A stretch of DNA of 64,000 nt from Haemophilus sp. GTDB lineage: Bacteria > Pseudomonadota > Gammaproteobacteria > Enterobacterales > Pasteurellaceae. Below, piece after piece: positions 36,489-47,659 of the stretch; the first letter of the stretch is position 1; each line of letters starts with the position of its first letter. A program made the translations under genes and the position numbers. The stretch lies in NCBI GenBank assembly GCA_019423025.1, contig JAHZCD010000001.1, forward strand, positions 1-64,000. The letters are read 5' to 3'. Below the pieces are notes generated by a model. The model ran no database searches, was not told the origin of the DNA, and was given only the letters and a program-made list of their open reading frames with translations.

Positions 36489-37205
36489 TTAAATTGACCA
36501 ATTAAATAATTCCAACACTTGTTTCCATTGTTCATCTAAACCTGCCTTAATTTCTATTTTGGTAAAATGAATAGGATGCTCAAAAATAAGTGTATCTGCG
36601 TGTAAAAATAAACGCTGACAGCCAGAATATTCTGTTAAAGCACGATTTTGATGTAAATCACCATATTGTGTATCACCTAAAATAGGATGAAAAATATGTT
36701 TCATGTGACGTCGTAACTGATGTTTCCTGCCTGTTTGGGGAATTAGCTTAACTAATGAATATCTCGTGGTTTGATAACGCCCTACCGCATAAGGCATTTC
36801 CACAATTTTTAAGCCTTCATAATCCGTCACCGCCTCTTGTGGTGCTTTATCTTCTTGCGCAAATTTATCCGCAATCTTATCTAATTGGATTTTAAGGGGA
36901 TAATCAATCCGTCCTTCGCCTTGCAAATAACCTCGCACAATCGCTAAATAAGATTTTTGCACCGTTTTCTGTTCAAATTGCTGACACATTAAATTTGCTA
37001 TTTCACTATTTAAGGCAAATAGCAATACACCTGATGTGGGACGATCTAATCGATGAATAGGAAAAACATGCTGCCCGATTTGATCGCGCAATGTTTGCAT
37101 CACAAATTGCGTTTCATGAATATCAAGCCAACTACGATGCACCAACATGCCTGCTGGTTTATTGACGGCGACAAGATATTCATCTTGATATAAAATTTCT
37201 AACAT
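36489..37205 (-). CDS. truC: tRNA pseudouridine(65) synthase TruC
   Basis: Modifies uridine 65 in tRNA-Ile and tRNA-Asp. The 238-residue product is of the RluA-like class with the catalytic Asp54 in HRLDRPTSG, and later TGRKHQLRRHM and HPILGDTQYGD. The ATG directly follows the yqcC stop, which is the same gene pair as in E. coli. No extra S4 domain is seen, as expected for TruC. Confidence 0.95.
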   Translation of the reverse strand: MLEILYQDEYLVAVNKPAGMLVHRSWLDIHETQFVMQTLRDQIGQHVFPIHRLDRPTSGVLLFALNSEIANLMCQQFEQKTVQKSYLAIVRGYLQGEGRIDYPLKIQLDKIADKFAQEDKAPQEAVTDYEGLKIVEMPYAVGRYQTTRYSLVKLIPQTGRKHQLRRHMKHIFHPILGDTQYGDLHQNRALTEYSGCQRLFLHADTLIFEHPIHFTKIEIKAGLDEQWKQVLELFNWSI

Positions 37206-37526
37206 TTATTGATTTTGTAATAAGGCTTCTAATTCACGTAATGGTGTTAATAATTCCACTAAAAAATCTTCTTCTGCTTCTTTAAATGCTTCTTCTAAAT
37301 AAGGCGACACCGCAATTTGTGAAGGTAAATCTGCCCCGCTTTCAAGTAAGGCGAACATTCTTGGGATGAAAATCCATTGCAACCACTCTTCTGGCGACAT
37401 GGTATCAATCGAAAAAGGCTCTTGGCTTAAAAAAGCTTCTTGTGCAGGAGGCGTGACTTGCCATAAATCAAGCTTTTGCATAGCAAGCTGTAATTGTTGA
37501 AGATGAAGTTTTGTTTGATTACGCAT
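37206..37526 (-). CDS. yqcC: YqcC family protein
   Basis: Small acidic protein of 106 residues, mostly helical, with the conserved SPEEWLQWIFIPRM and LPSQIAVSPYLEEAFKE segments. Function unknown. Its position directly before truC, stop and start adjacent, is conserved with E. coli, which supports the assignment and suggests a tRNA-related setting. Confidence 0.88.
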   Translation of the reverse strand: MRNQTKLHLQQLQLAMQKLDLWQVTPPAQEAFLSQEPFSIDTMSPEEWLQWIFIPRMFALLESGADLPSQIAVSPYLEEAFKEAEEDFLVELLTPLRELEALLQNQ

Positions 37527-37596
37527 AATTTTTCCTATTTATAAATAAACGGCGTATTCTACGAGCATCAATTAACGCTGTAAAGTGCGGTCAGTT

Positions 37597-37866
37597 TTAA
37601 CGGTGAATAATAGAAAAGTCAGGATAGCGTTTATTTTCAATATTATCCTCTAAAACTCGTTCAACACTTGCAGTTTTTGGGCCGACCTTTAACCAATTAT
37701 AAAAATCCTGTAGTTGATCGTCATTACCTTCGGCAACAATTTCCACGCTTCCATCGACACAATTTCTTACGGTGCCTTTAATACCTATTCTCTCCGCTTC
37801 TTTCCAAGTAAAATAGCGAAACCCGACACCTTGAACTCGACCATAGACGACAAATCGTTTTGCCAT
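37597..37866 (-). CDS. acyP: Acylphosphatase
   Basis: Hydrolyses carboxyl-phosphate bonds such as acetyl phosphate. The 89-residue product has the phosphate-binding loop VQGVGFR with Arg17 and the catalytic Asn35 in VRNCVDGSVEI, the two essential residues of the family. Length is typical. A ribosome site GGAG lies before the ATG. It is a separate unit on the minus strand, divergent from the yccT-like gene, and two uptake signals flank it. Confidence 0.95.
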   Translation of the reverse strand: MAKRFVVYGRVQGVGFRYFTWKEAERIGIKGTVRNCVDGSVEIVAEGNDDQLQDFYNWLKVGPKTASVERVLEDNIENKRYPDFSIIHR

Positions 37867-37985
37867 GATTGCTCCTTTATTACAAAAACTTTTTAAAAAT
37901 TAACCGCACTTTCCTATTCCCATTTTTTAAAATTTAGCATAGCATTACAACCGTCTAATTTCATTCAAAAATAAAAGGAGTAATT

Positions 37986-38642
37986 ATGAAATTATGTAAG
38001 TTTGCTTTAGGTGTTGTTGCTCTTGCTGTAAGTACGAGTAGCTTAGCTGGCATGGTAACCACTTCATCAAACCTTGAATTTCTTGCAATCAACGGCCAAA
38101 AAGCCAGCAAATCCCTTCTAAAAGAGAAAAAATCATTCAATGCTGATGCGAACCAAACACAACAAGTTGTTGTGCGTTTAGGTGAAATCGTTGGTACTGG
38201 TTCTAGCCAAGCACTGTTTGAGTCAAATCCGGTTATTGTAACTTTCCAAAGTCCTGCTGATGATGTTGTGGTATCTGCAGAAAAAATTCGCTCTCAAGAA
38301 GATGGTGAAAAATTTAATGCTCAACCACAAATTACTGTTAAAACGAAATCAGGTAATGTGATTGATGCTAAAATCGATACCTTAAAACAAGAAGGTTTAT
38401 TCCCTGCAGCTAATATTGTTAACGATTTAGCTGAATATAATGCTTCAAATGCGCCAGCGGCGGTTTCAGCTTTAGCTGCACCTGCAGTTGGTATGATGCC
38501 TGCAGCGTCAGGAAAAGCTGCGAAAGGCAAAGTTGTTGTACAAGGTGAAAATGTTGCTGAACAACAATTACAATACTGGTTCCAACAAGCCGATAAAGAA
38601 ACCCAAACTCGTTTCTTAAACTGGGCGAAAAAACAAAAATAA
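37986..38642 (+). CDS. Secreted DUF2057 protein, YccT-like
   Basis: A 218-residue protein with a signal peptide (MKLCKFALG... cleaved near SLAG, about residue 22) and so probably periplasmic. It belongs to DUF2057; the E. coli member YccT (CsgI) reduces curli formation, but no curli genes are seen here. A low-complexity Ala/Pro stretch lies near 150-175 (APAAVSALAAPAVG). AGGAG precedes the ATG. The next gene is yccS-like; both belong to a common neighbourhood in E. coli but are not adjacent there. Confidence 0.82.
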   Translation: MKLCKFALGVVALAVSTSSLAGMVTTSSNLEFLAINGQKASKSLLKEKKSFNADANQTQQVVVRLGEIVGTGSSQALFESNPVIVTFQSPADDVVVSAEKIRSQEDGEKFNAQPQITVKTKSGNVIDAKIDTLKQEGLFPAANIVNDLAEYNASNAPAAVSALAAPAVGMMPAASGKAAKGKVVVQGENVAEQQLQYWFQQADKETQTRFLNWAKKQK

Positions 38643-38662
38643 TCGTTTTTTAACCGCACTTT

Positions 38663-38697
38663 GATAAAGAAGTGAGCCTCCCCGCTCACTTTTTTAT
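38663..38697 (+). terminator. Terminator after the yccT-like gene
   Basis: GATAAAGAAGTGAGC against GCTCACTTTTTTATC with a six-base loop CTCCCC. The T-run is part of the right arm. The A-rich left arm strengthens the stem. Confidence 0.85.
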
Positions 38698-38736
38698 CAT
38701 CTAATTTTTAGTCACACAATAAGCAAGGATATCAAC

Positions 38737-40890
38737 ATGAACCAATGGCTTAACGCAAAAGTAATCGCTTCAATACCTATTTTTATTGCAGTGAATATCG
38801 CAGCGTTCGGCGTCTGGTTTTTTGATATTTCCACGCAATCTATGCCCTTAATTTTAGGGATTATTGCAGGCGGTTTAGTGGATTTAGATAATCGTCTGAC
38901 TGGACGATTAAAAAATATTTTTTACACATTAATTGCCTTTTCTATTTCAACCTTCATCGTTCAGCTTAATATTGGTCACCCCATCCAATATGTATTGTTA
39001 ATGACCGTCATCACTTTTTTATTTACAATGGTTGGCGCTGTAGGTGAACGTTATCGAACCATTGCGTTTGGTACGCTGGTGGTAGCCATTTATACCACCC
39101 TCACTTATACACCGGATAATTCTGCAAGTTGGTTTATTAATCCGGTAATGATTTTATTAGGCACTTTGCTCTACAGTATTGTAACCATCATCGTTTACCT
39201 TTTTTTTCCTAATCGTCCTGTACAAGAAAGTGTCGCAAAAGCTTTTTGTGCATTAGGTAATTATTTAGATGCCAAATCAGAATTTTTTGATCCTGATGAA
39301 ATTGATGAAATCGAGAAAAAACATCTTAATTTTGCGATGAAAAACACCAATGTGGTGGAGGCCTTCAATCAAGCAAGAACTGCGCTTTTCTACCGCATTC
39401 GAGGGCAACATCGCCATGTTCGCACACAACGTATGATTCGCTATTATTTTGCAGCGCAAGACATTCATGAACGTGCAAATTCCACACATTTTGATTATCG
39501 ACAAATTGCTGAACAACTCAAAAATACAGATTTAATTTTTCGCATTCAGCGCTTGCTCGAATTACAAGCGCAAGCCTGCCATGATATTACCGCTTGTCTG
39601 CGTCAGAATACGCCTTATCACTATAATATTCGTGTAGAAAAAGCATTGATGGGCACAATTCAATCTCTTGAGCTTTATAGCAAAGAACATACCAATCAAA
39701 ACAATGTTTTGCTTGCCCTTCAAACACTGATTGATAACCTGCAAAGCATTAACTGGCAATTACGTCAACTTGAGCAAGAAACCAGTGAAAATGAGCAAAC
39801 TGCACAAATCCATACCGAACAAATTACGGGATTAAAAAATATTCTTTCTGTTATTGGAAGTAATTTCACTTTTGAATCACCACTTTTCCGCCATGCTGTA
39901 CGTTTGTCTATCGTGGTGTTTTTGTGTTGCGCAATTGTTGAATTTTTCCAATTTAATTTGGGTTACTGGATTTTGCTTACCGCGGTCTTTGTGTGTCAAC
40001 CAAACTATTCCGCAACCAAAGTGCGGTTACGCCAGCGTATTATTGGTACGATTTTAGGGGTGATTATTGGCTCCTTATTGCCTTACCTCAATCCTACATT
40101 AGAGATGAAACTTGGCTTAATGGTGGTGACCAGTACGCTCTTTTTCTTCTTCCGCAGTAATAATTACAGTTTCTCAACGTTCTTTATTACCTTACAGGTA
40201 TTGATCAGTTTCGATGTGATGGGATTTGACACACAATCGGCGCTCTTCCCTCGCCTCATTGATACAGTCTTAGGTTCAGCCATTGCATGGTTTGCGGTTT
40301 CTTATCTATGGCCGGATTGGAAATATCTCCAACTCGATAAAGTGAGCCGTCAAGCCATTCAAAGTGATGCGCAATATTTCTTACACATTATTAGCCAACT
40401 GCAATTTGGTAAAAGCGATAATTTAAAATACCGTATTGCACGCCGTAACGCTCATCAATATGCGGCAGCATTAAGCACAACGCTTTCCAATATGAATAAT
40501 GAGCCGAAGAAATATCAGGCCTATTTGCAGGAAGGTTTTGACTTGTTAAAAATGAATTATTCCCTATTAAGCTATATTTCTGCTTTAGGGGCATATCGTA
40601 ATAAAATGGCACAATTACAACAAACTACCGAGTTTTTGTCAGACTTTTATCCTGTTGCGAAAAAGGTTTTATATACACTGGAAAATATCGAAAAACTTCG
40701 TCCTGAAATTTTTGAAAAGCTCCAAAATAGTATTGAACAAAGCCTTAAAAAAATTCAGTGGGATGAAACCCAAGCCAAAAACAATGCGGTCTTTGCACTG
40801 CCATACCAGCAACTTAATTTGATTTCTCAATTGCTACCTCAGCTATATCGCTATTTTCAACATAGCCAGGTAGAACCAATGAACAAATAA
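38737..40890 (+). CDS. yccS: YccS/YhfK-family integral membrane protein
   Basis: A 717-residue inner-membrane protein with two blocks of membrane segments (about 10-155 and 385-535) separated by soluble parts, the layout of the FUSC/YccS family (TIGR01667-like). Some relatives act in aromatic acid efflux; YccS itself has no proven function. The second block begins after FESPLFRHAVRLS, a typical motif. The full length is present without breaks. It is followed by about 100 bases without a gene before the rsx operon. Confidence 0.88.
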   Translation: MNQWLNAKVIASIPIFIAVNIAAFGVWFFDISTQSMPLILGIIAGGLVDLDNRLTGRLKNIFYTLIAFSISTFIVQLNIGHPIQYVLLMTVITFLFTMVGAVGERYRTIAFGTLVVAIYTTLTYTPDNSASWFINPVMILLGTLLYSIVTIIVYLFFPNRPVQESVAKAFCALGNYLDAKSEFFDPDEIDEIEKKHLNFAMKNTNVVEAFNQARTALFYRIRGQHRHVRTQRMIRYYFAAQDIHERANSTHFDYRQIAEQLKNTDLIFRIQRLLELQAQACHDITACLRQNTPYHYNIRVEKALMGTIQSLELYSKEHTNQNNVLLALQTLIDNLQSINWQLRQLEQETSENEQTAQIHTEQITGLKNILSVIGSNFTFESPLFRHAVRLSIVVFLCCAIVEFFQFNLGYWILLTAVFVCQPNYSATKVRLRQRIIGTILGVIIGSLLPYLNPTLEMKLGLMVVTSTLFFFFRSNNYSFSTFFITLQVLISFDVMGFDTQSALFPRLIDTVLGSAIAWFAVSYLWPDWKYLQLDKVSRQAIQSDAQYFLHIISQLQFGKSDNLKYRIARRNAHQYAAALSTTLSNMNNEPKKYQAYLQEGFDLLKMNYSLLSYISALGAYRNKMAQLQQTTEFLSDFYPVAKKVLYTLENIEKLRPEIFEKLQNSIEQSLKKIQWDETQAKNNAVFALPYQQLNLISQLLPQLYRYFQHSQVEPMNK

Positions 40891-40949
40891 AAAACAAAGG
40901 AAAAACTGACCGCACTACCCCGAATTTTTTATTGTTCTCAAGGCGATAA

Positions 40950-41640
<691 letters not shown>

Positions 41641-41641
<1 letters not shown>

Positions 41642-42234
41642 TGTTTATCTTAATTTCAGTAACCGTTCTCGCTTTAATTTTTGGTGCGATTTTAGGTGTT
41701 GCTTCGATTAAATTAAAAGTCAAAGCTGATCCTATCGTCGAAAAAATTGATGCCATCTTACCGCAAAGCCAATGTGGGCAATGCGGCTATCCTGGTTGCA
41801 AGCCTTATGCCGAAGCGATTGCCAATGGTGACGTTATCACAAAATGCGTGCCTGGCGGTCGTCCTACAGTAGTAAAAATTGCCGAAATCATGGGTGTTGA
41901 TGTACCTGCAATGGATGATGTCGCTGAACCAGAAGAAATGGTTGCCTTTATTAATGAAAATATGTGTATCGGCTGTACTAAATGTATTCAAGCCTGCCCT
42001 GTTGATGCCATTATCGGTACAAACAAAGCCATGCATACAATTATTCCCGATCTCTGTACTGGCTGTGAACTTTGCGTAGCACCTTGTCCAACAGATTGTA
42101 TTTCCATGATTAAAGTGAAAAAAGATATTGATAATTGGGACTGGAAGTTTGATCCTAAATTAGTCATTCCAGTCGTAAATACCACAGAAATTGAGAAAAA
42201 ATTAGTGGTTGGGGAGTCGGAGTCACATGGCTGA
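41641..42234 (+). CDS. rsxB: Electron transport complex subunit RsxB/RnfB
   Basis: Iron-sulfur subunit of 197 residues. A membrane anchor (about 1-25) is followed by a four-cysteine cluster domain with [10 protein letters not shown] and two 4Fe-4S ferredoxin motifs, [12 protein letters not shown] and [12 protein letters not shown]. It passes electrons between RsxC and the membrane part. Its last eight bases overlap rsxC. The ATG is embedded in the stop of the preceding micro-ORF and lacks a strong ribosome site, in line with coupling. Confidence 0.95.
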
Positions 42235-44557
42235 TGTATTAACAAGATTTAACTCCGGCAAAATTTGGGATTTTAAAGGCGGTATTCATCCACCTGAAAT
42301 GAAATCTCAATCAAACCAATCCCCTATTCAGCAATCAGAACTTGCTTATGATTTTTATGTGCCGATTAAACAACATGCCGGCACCGCAGGAGATGTATTA
42401 GTTAAAGAAGACGATTATGTCCTAAAAGGCCAACCTTTAACACAAGGTGATGGCTTAAGAACCTTGCCTGTTCATGCGCCAACTTCTGGTACTGTAAAAT
42501 TTATCGGAAAACATGTTGCGCCTCATCCTTCTGGTTTAACCGAGGATATGATTCATATTCAAGCGGATGGTTTGGATAAATGGCGTGAGCAATTTCCACT
42601 TGAAGAATTTTTCACACAACCTGTCGAACAACTCATTGATCGTATTTATCAAGCAGGCGTTGCAGGCTTAGGTGGAGCGGTATTCCCGACTGCTGCCAAA
42701 ATCCAATCGGCTGAAAAGAAAGTTAAACTCTTAATTATTAACGGCGCAGAATGTGAACCCTATATTACCTGTGATGACCGCTTAATGCGCGATTACACCG
42801 ACGAAATGATTGAAGGGATTCGCATCTTACGTTATATCTTACGCCCTGAAAAAGTGGTGATTGCAGTTGAAGACAATAAACCAGAAGCAATTCAGGCTAT
42901 TCAACAATCACTACATGGTGCAAATGACATTGAATTGCGCGTTATTCCGACTAAATATCCATCCGGTGCAGCCAAACAGCTGATTTATTTACTTACCGGC
43001 ATGGAAGTACCAAGTGGCGGACGATCTTACGATATTGGCGTGTTAATGCATAATGTCGGCACGGCTTTTGCGATAAAAAGAGCGGTCATTAATGATGAAC
43101 CATTAATTGAACGTGTCGTCACGCTTACGGGTGATAAAATTTCCGAGAAAGGCAATTACTGGGTTCGCTTAGGTACACCAGTTGACCACTTATTGGCACA
43201 AGTTGGCTATCAATATGACGAACGCTTCCCTGTTTTTGCAGGTGGACCAATGATGGGCTTGCAACTTTCAGATCTCAATGCCCCCGTCACCAAATTAATT
43301 AACTGTCTATTGGCACCTGATCATTTTGAATATGGTGAACCCGAACCGGAACAATCTTGTATCCGCTGCTCTGCTTGTTCTGACGCTTGCCCTGTTAATT
43401 TAATGCCACAGCAACTTTATTGGTATGCTCGCAGTGAAGATCACCAAAAATCTGAAGAATACAGCTTAAAAGATTGTATTGAATGTGGCGTGTGTGCTTA
43501 TGTTTGCCCAAGCCATATTCCGCTTATTCAATATTTCCGACAAGAAAAAGCCAAAATTTGGGAAATTAAAGAAAAAGCGAAAAAAGCTGAAGAAGCTAAA
43601 ATCCGTTTTGAAGCCAAACAAGCCCGTATGGAGCGTGAAGAACAAGAGCGTAAAGCACGTTCACAACGCGCGGCAGAAGCTCGCCGTGAAGAGCTTGCAA
43701 AACAAAAAGGTGAAGACCCGGTTAAAGCGGCATTAGAACGCTTGAAAGCAAAACAAGCGGGTTCAGCAGCAAATAAAGAAACAAAAACTATTGTATCTGA
43801 GAAAGGTGAAATCTTACCGGATAACCATGAGCTCATGGAGCAACGTAAAGCCCGCCGTCTTGCTAAACAACAAGCACAAGCATATACAGGCACTGTGACG
43901 GATGCAACAACGTCACAAACTGACGAAAAAGAGGCGAAGAAAGCGGCTGTTGCAGCTGCTCTCGCAAGAGCAAAAGCGAAAAAAGCAGCTGCTCAAGGTG
44001 AAACAGTTGCGACAAATGCAACTGAAAGCGCGGTAGAAAAAACAGATGAAAATCCAACCGCACTTGATCCGAAAAAAGCTGCAGTAGCTGCGGCCATTGC
44101 GAGAGCCAAAGCGAAAAAAGCGGCCGCTCAAGGTGAAACAGTTGCGACAAATGCAACTGAAAGCGCGGTAGAAAAAACAGATGAAAATCCAACCGCACTT
44201 GATCCGAAAAAAGCTGCAGTAGCTGCTGCCATTGCAAGAGCCAAAGCGAAGAAAGCTGCTGCTCAAGGTGAAACAGTTGCAACAAATACAACTGAAAGTG
44301 CAGTAGAAAAAACAGATGAAAATCCAACCGCACTTGATCCGAAAAAAGCCGCAGTAGCTGCAGCCATTGCGAGAGCTAAAGCCAAGAAAGCTGCCGCTCA
44401 AAGTGAAGCTGTTACAACAAATGAAACTGAAAGTGCGGTAGAAAAAACAGATGAAAAATCAACCGCGCTTGACCCGAAAAAAGCCGCTATCGCAGCAGCC
44501 ATAGCAAGAGCTAAAGCAAAAAAAGCGGCTGCTGAAGCTGCCAAAGAAACAGAATAA
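42227..44557 (+). CDS. rsxC: Electron transport complex subunit RsxC/RnfC
   Basis: NADH-oxidising peripheral subunit, 776 residues. The SLBB/NADH region ([26 protein letters not shown]) is followed by two 4Fe-4S motifs, [12 protein letters not shown] and [12 protein letters not shown], near residues 377-425. After about residue 450 comes a long charged coiled coil and then an Ala/Lys-rich tail with repeats of 45 residues, which makes it longer than many relatives. ATG 42227 is chosen because GGAG precedes it; upstream in-frame codons at 42209 are not needed. Confidence 0.95.
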   Translation: MADVLTRFNSGKIWDFKGGIHPPEMKSQSNQSPIQQSELAYDFYVPIKQHAGTAGDVLVKEDDYVLKGQPLTQGDGLRTLPVHAPTSGTVKFIGKHVAPHPSGLTEDMIHIQADGLDKWREQFPLEEFFTQPVEQLIDRIYQAGVAGLGGAVFPTAAKIQSAEKKVKLLIINGAECEPYITCDDRLMRDYTDEMIEGIRILRYILRPEKVVIAVEDNKPEAIQAIQQSLHGANDIELRVIPTKYPSGAAKQLIYLLTGMEVPSGGRSYDIGVLMHNVGTAFAIKRAVINDEPLIERVVTLTGDKISEKGNYWVRLGTPVDHLLAQVGYQYDERFPVFAGGPMMGLQLSDLNAPVTKLINCLLAPDHFEYGEPEPEQSCIRCSACSDACPVNLMPQQLYWYARSEDHQKSEEYSLKDCIECGVCAYVCPSHIPLIQYFRQEKAKIWEIKEKAKKAEEAKIRFEAKQARMEREEQERKARSQRAAEARREELAKQKGEDPVKAALERLKAKQAGSAANKETKTIVSEKGEILPDNHELMEQRKARRLAKQQAQAYTGTVTDATTSQTDEKEAKKAAVAAALARAKAKKAAAQGETVATNATESAVEKTDENPTALDPKKAAVAAAIARAKAKKAAAQGETVATNATESAVEKTDENPTALDPKKAAVAAAIARAKAKKAAAQGETVATNTTESAVEKTDENPTALDPKKAAVAAAIARAKAKKAAAQSEAVTTNETESAVEKTDEKSTALDPKKAAIAAAIARAKAKKAAAEAAKETE
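43931..44540 (+). repeat. 135-bp tandem repeats in the rsxC tail
   Basis: About four direct repeats of 135 bp. The marker GATCCGAAAAAAGC starts at 44066, 44201, 44336 and (with changes) 44471, exactly 135 apart. Each encodes 45 residues including [24 protein letters not shown]. Three units carry a complete uptake signal in reverse orientation, AACCGCACTT; in the fourth it is altered. Confidence 0.92.
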
Positions 44558-44571
44558 CGCAGGAAAAGATT

Positions 44572-45654
44572 ATGTTTAAGAAAATGGTGAGTTCGCCTCA
44601 TACCCATTCAGGCAAATTAACCGCCCGTATTATGTTATGGGTGATTGCAGCCATGCTGCCTGCTCTGCTCACACAGATTTATTATTTTGGAATGGGTGTT
44701 TTGGTGCAATCCGCTTTGGCTATTTCTTTCGCATTATTACTTGAGTTTATTGTGACCAAATTGCGTAATAAGCCAAATCTTGTCTATATTTCAGATTTTA
44801 GCGTGGTGCTTACTGCCTTAATTTTAGCGATGGCGATTCCGCCTTATTCACCTTATTGGGTGATTTTAATCGGTACGCTTTCCGCTGTTATTCTAGGCAA
44901 ACACGTTTATGGTGGTTTGGGACAAAACCCGTTTAATCCGGCTATGGTGGGTTATGTGGTGCTATTGATTTCTTTCCCTCTACAAATGACAAGTTGGATG
45001 CCGCCTATTTCATTATTAAATGAACCCCCAACATTTGCGGATTCGCTTTCTTTAATTTTCACAGGCTTAACCACTGACGGTTTTAGCTTAAGCCAACTCG
45101 TCCATTCCATTGATGGAATTACACAAGCGACGCCATTAGACAGTGCAAAAATCTTCTATAACTTACATCAAGGCGATGAAAGCGTATTCCATGATTTTGT
45201 AAAATTACCGATTTTATTACAAAACGGGACTGACTTTGCTGAAGGTTGGTGGCAGGTTAATTTAGCATTCATGCTTGGTGGGATTGTATTAATTTTAAAG
45301 AAAAAAATTCACTGGCAAATTCCCGTTTCAATGCTCGTGACCTTTGTGACTTTAGCAACAATCACTGCTATGTCAGGTCATCATCATTTAAGTATGATTA
45401 GCCAACTCTTTAGCGGCGCCATGATGTTCGGCGCATTCTTTATTGCGACCGACCCTGTCACAGCCTCAATCACACCCCGTGGTAAGCTTGTATTTGGTAC
45501 TTTGGTTGGATTATTGGTTTACCTCATTCGTTACTTTGGAAACTACCCTGACGGCGTGGCATTTGCGATTTTGTTAAGTAATATTTGTGTACCACTTATC
45601 GATCACTATACCCGCCCTCGTGTAGCGGGCCACTTTGCAAAAGGGAGTAAATAA
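44572..45654 (+). CDS. rsxD: Electron transport complex subunit RsxD/RnfD
   Basis: Inner-membrane subunit of 360 residues with about nine to ten helices. It carries covalently bound FMN in relatives; the attachment region [19 protein letters not shown] is present with the conserved threonine. [13 protein letters not shown] near the start and [16 protein letters not shown] are family motifs. AGGA precedes the ATG. It overlaps rsxG by one base (TAATG). Confidence 0.94.
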   Translation: MFKKMVSSPHTHSGKLTARIMLWVIAAMLPALLTQIYYFGMGVLVQSALAISFALLLEFIVTKLRNKPNLVYISDFSVVLTALILAMAIPPYSPYWVILIGTLSAVILGKHVYGGLGQNPFNPAMVGYVVLLISFPLQMTSWMPPISLLNEPPTFADSLSLIFTGLTTDGFSLSQLVHSIDGITQATPLDSAKIFYNLHQGDESVFHDFVKLPILLQNGTDFAEGWWQVNLAFMLGGIVLILKKKIHWQIPVSMLVTFVTLATITAMSGHHHLSMISQLFSGAMMFGAFFIATDPVTASITPRGKLVFGTLVGLLVYLIRYFGNYPDGVAFAILLSNICVPLIDHYTRPRVAGHFAKGSK

Positions 45655-46280
45655 TGGGTATTTTTAAAGTCACCTCCCGTTTTGGTCTTTTATTAGGTTT
45701 CATCGCATTGCTTTGTACAGCTATTTCTGCGGGCATTTATATGCTAACAAAAGATAAAATTGATGAAGCCATGGCTGAACAACAAAAAGCGTTATTACTC
45801 CAAGTCATCCCTGAGGATTATTTTAATAATAACTTGCTTGAAAGCGTAGAAACGCCTGAGCAAGATAAACTCAAAGGCATTCAAAAACTCTATTTTGCTA
45901 TTAAAGATCATGAGCCAACAGCCTATGCTTATGAAACGACAGCGCCAGATGGTTATTCAGGGAATATCCGTTTATTAGTAGGGATTACACCAAAAGGTGA
46001 AGTTTTAGGTGTGCGTGTCATCGAACATCATGAAACCCCAGGATTGGGCGATAAAATCGAACTTCGCATATCTAATTGGATTTTAAGTTTTACGAACCAA
46101 GTTATCGTGCCGGAAAGCCTAAAAGATTGGGCGGTCAAAAAAGATGGCGGTAAATTTGATCAATTTTCTGGCGCAACTATTACGCCGCGCGCGATTGTGA
46201 ATCAAGTAAAACGTTCTGCTCTCGTCATGCTTGAAAATGAAGCATTACTCAACGAGATGGCAAAAAAATACGCGCAATAG
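45654..46280 (+). CDS. rsxG: Electron transport complex subunit RsxG/RnfG
   Basis: A 208-residue protein anchored by one N-terminal helix (about 8-30), with a periplasmic flavin domain. The FMN attachment motif is [11 protein letters not shown], where the second threonine should be phosphoester-linked. [11 protein letters not shown] is also typical. The start overlaps the rsxD stop. The length fits the E. coli subunit. Confidence 0.94.
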   Translation: MGIFKVTSRFGLLLGFIALLCTAISAGIYMLTKDKIDEAMAEQQKALLLQVIPEDYFNNNLLESVETPEQDKLKGIQKLYFAIKDHEPTAYAYETTAPDGYSGNIRLLVGITPKGEVLGVRVIEHHETPGLGDKIELRISNWILSFTNQVIVPESLKDWAVKKDGGKFDQFSGATITPRAIVNQVKRSALVMLENEALLNEMAKKYAQ

Positions 46281-46290
46281 GATATTTATT

Positions 46291-47001
46291 ATGACTGATT
46301 TAACCGAAAAAACGATCGCACTTGATGAGCAAAGTGCGGTTGAAAATTCAGAAGAAATAACGCAAACGCCTTCTGTTTGGAAAGAAATCTTTATTCAGGG
46401 CGTATGGAAAAACAACTCTACTCTTGTGCAATTATTGGGGCTCTGTCCGCTCTTAGCTGTTTCGAGTACGGCGACAAATGCCTTAGGTTTAGGGCTTGCA
46501 ACCATGTTGGTTTTAACCTGCACCAATACAGTTGTTTCGCTTTTTCGTAAGCAAATTCCTCATGATATTCGCATTCCAATTTATGTGATGATTATTGCCA
46601 CCACCGTAACCGTGGTGCAATTATTGATGAACGCTTATACCTATACGCTCTATCAAGCACTCGGGATTTTTATTCCTTTAATTGTGACCAATTGTATTGT
46701 GATTGGTCGTGCAGAAGCCTTTGCCTCTAAAAATAGCGTTGCACATGCTGCCTGGGATGGTTTTTCAATGGGATTAGGCATGGCATTAAGTATCACCGTA
46801 TTAGGTGCGTTACGTGAAATCTTAGGTCAAGGTACCCTTTTTGAGGGCATTGAAAACTTATTTGGCCAAGGTGCGAAATTCCTTACATTACATATTTACC
46901 AAACGGATAGCAGCTTTTTACTCTTTATTCTTCCTCCAGGTGCATTTATTGGATTAGGCATCCTACTGGCGATTAAAAACCGAATTGATATGAAAAAATG
47001 A
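46291..47001 (+). CDS. rsxE: Electron transport complex subunit RsxE/RnfE
   Basis: Inner-membrane subunit of 236 residues with about six helices, related to RsxA ([14 protein letters not shown] and [18 protein letters not shown]). The first 25 residues are a polar extension, partly encoded by an uptake signal (AAGTGCGGT at about 46333). ATG 46291 follows AGGA; the upstream in-frame codons overlap rsxG and are discarded. The stop overlaps the start of nth (ATGA). Confidence 0.94.
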   Translation: MTDLTEKTIALDEQSAVENSEEITQTPSVWKEIFIQGVWKNNSTLVQLLGLCPLLAVSSTATNALGLGLATMLVLTCTNTVVSLFRKQIPHDIRIPIYVMIIATTVTVVQLLMNAYTYTLYQALGIFIPLIVTNCIVIGRAEAFASKNSVAHAAWDGFSMGLGMALSITVLGALREILGQGTLFEGIENLFGQGAKFLTLHIYQTDSSFLLFILPPGAFIGLGILLAIKNRIDMKK

Positions 47002-47633
47002 ATCAAGCTAAACGAATTGAAATTCTCACTCGACTTCGGGAGCAAAACCCGCATCCCACCACGGAATTAGAGTATAATTCGCCTTTCGAATTACTCATCG
47101 CCGTGATCTTATCGGCCCAAGCCACCGATAAAGGTGTCAATAAAGCGACGGCAAAATTATTCCCTGTAGCAAATACACCACAAGCCATTTTAGATCTTGG
47201 CTTAGAGGGTTTAAAAGAATACATTAAAACCATCGGGCTTTATAACAGCAAAGCAGAAAATATCATTAAAACCTGCCGTGATTTAGTTGAGAAACACAAC
47301 GGTGAAGTACCTGAAAGCCGTGAAGCCTTAGAAGCCCTTGCTGGTGTCGGCAGAAAAACAGCGAATGTGGTATTAAATACCGCTTTCGGTCACCCGACTA
47401 TTGCTGTGGATACCCATATTTTTCGCGTATGCAACCGCACGAATTTTGCCCCTGGTAAAGATGTGGTAAAAGTAGAAGAAAAACTGCTCAAAGTTGTGCC
47501 TAAAGAATTTAAAGTCGATGTGCATCACTGGCTTATTTTGCACGGGCGTTATACATGTATTGCCCGCAAACCTCGTTGCGGAGCTTGCTTAATTGAAGAT
47601 CTCTGCGAATACAAAGAAAAAACAGATTATTAA
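46998..47633 (+). CDS. nth: Endonuclease III, DNA base-excision repair
   Basis: Bifunctional DNA glycosylase and AP lyase for oxidised pyrimidines. The 211-residue product has the helix-hairpin-helix [10 protein letters not shown] with catalytic Lys120, Asp138 in VDTHIFRV, and the C-terminal 4Fe-4S cluster Cys-x6-Cys-x2-Cys-x5-Cys ([17 protein letters not shown]). It overlaps rsxE by four bases, so it is part of the rsx operon, an order shared with E. coli. Confidence 0.97.
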   Translation: MNQAKRIEILTRLREQNPHPTTELEYNSPFELLIAVILSAQATDKGVNKATAKLFPVANTPQAILDLGLEGLKEYIKTIGLYNSKAENIIKTCRDLVEKHNGEVPESREALEALAGVGRKTANVVLNTAFGHPTIAVDTHIFRVCNRTNFAPGKDVVKVEEKLLKVVPKEFKVDVHHWLILHGRYTCIARKPRCGACLIEDLCEYKEKTDY

Positions 47634-47659
47634 ACGAGTACAATTAAACGGAATATATT

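Noticed and set aside
43863..44401. Long open frames of about 156 and 162 codons on the minus strand opposite the rsxC tail
   Set aside because: They arise from the 135-bp repeats and biased Lys/Ala codons of rsxC. Products are low-complexity Leu/Phe/Cys-rich strings without ribosome sites.
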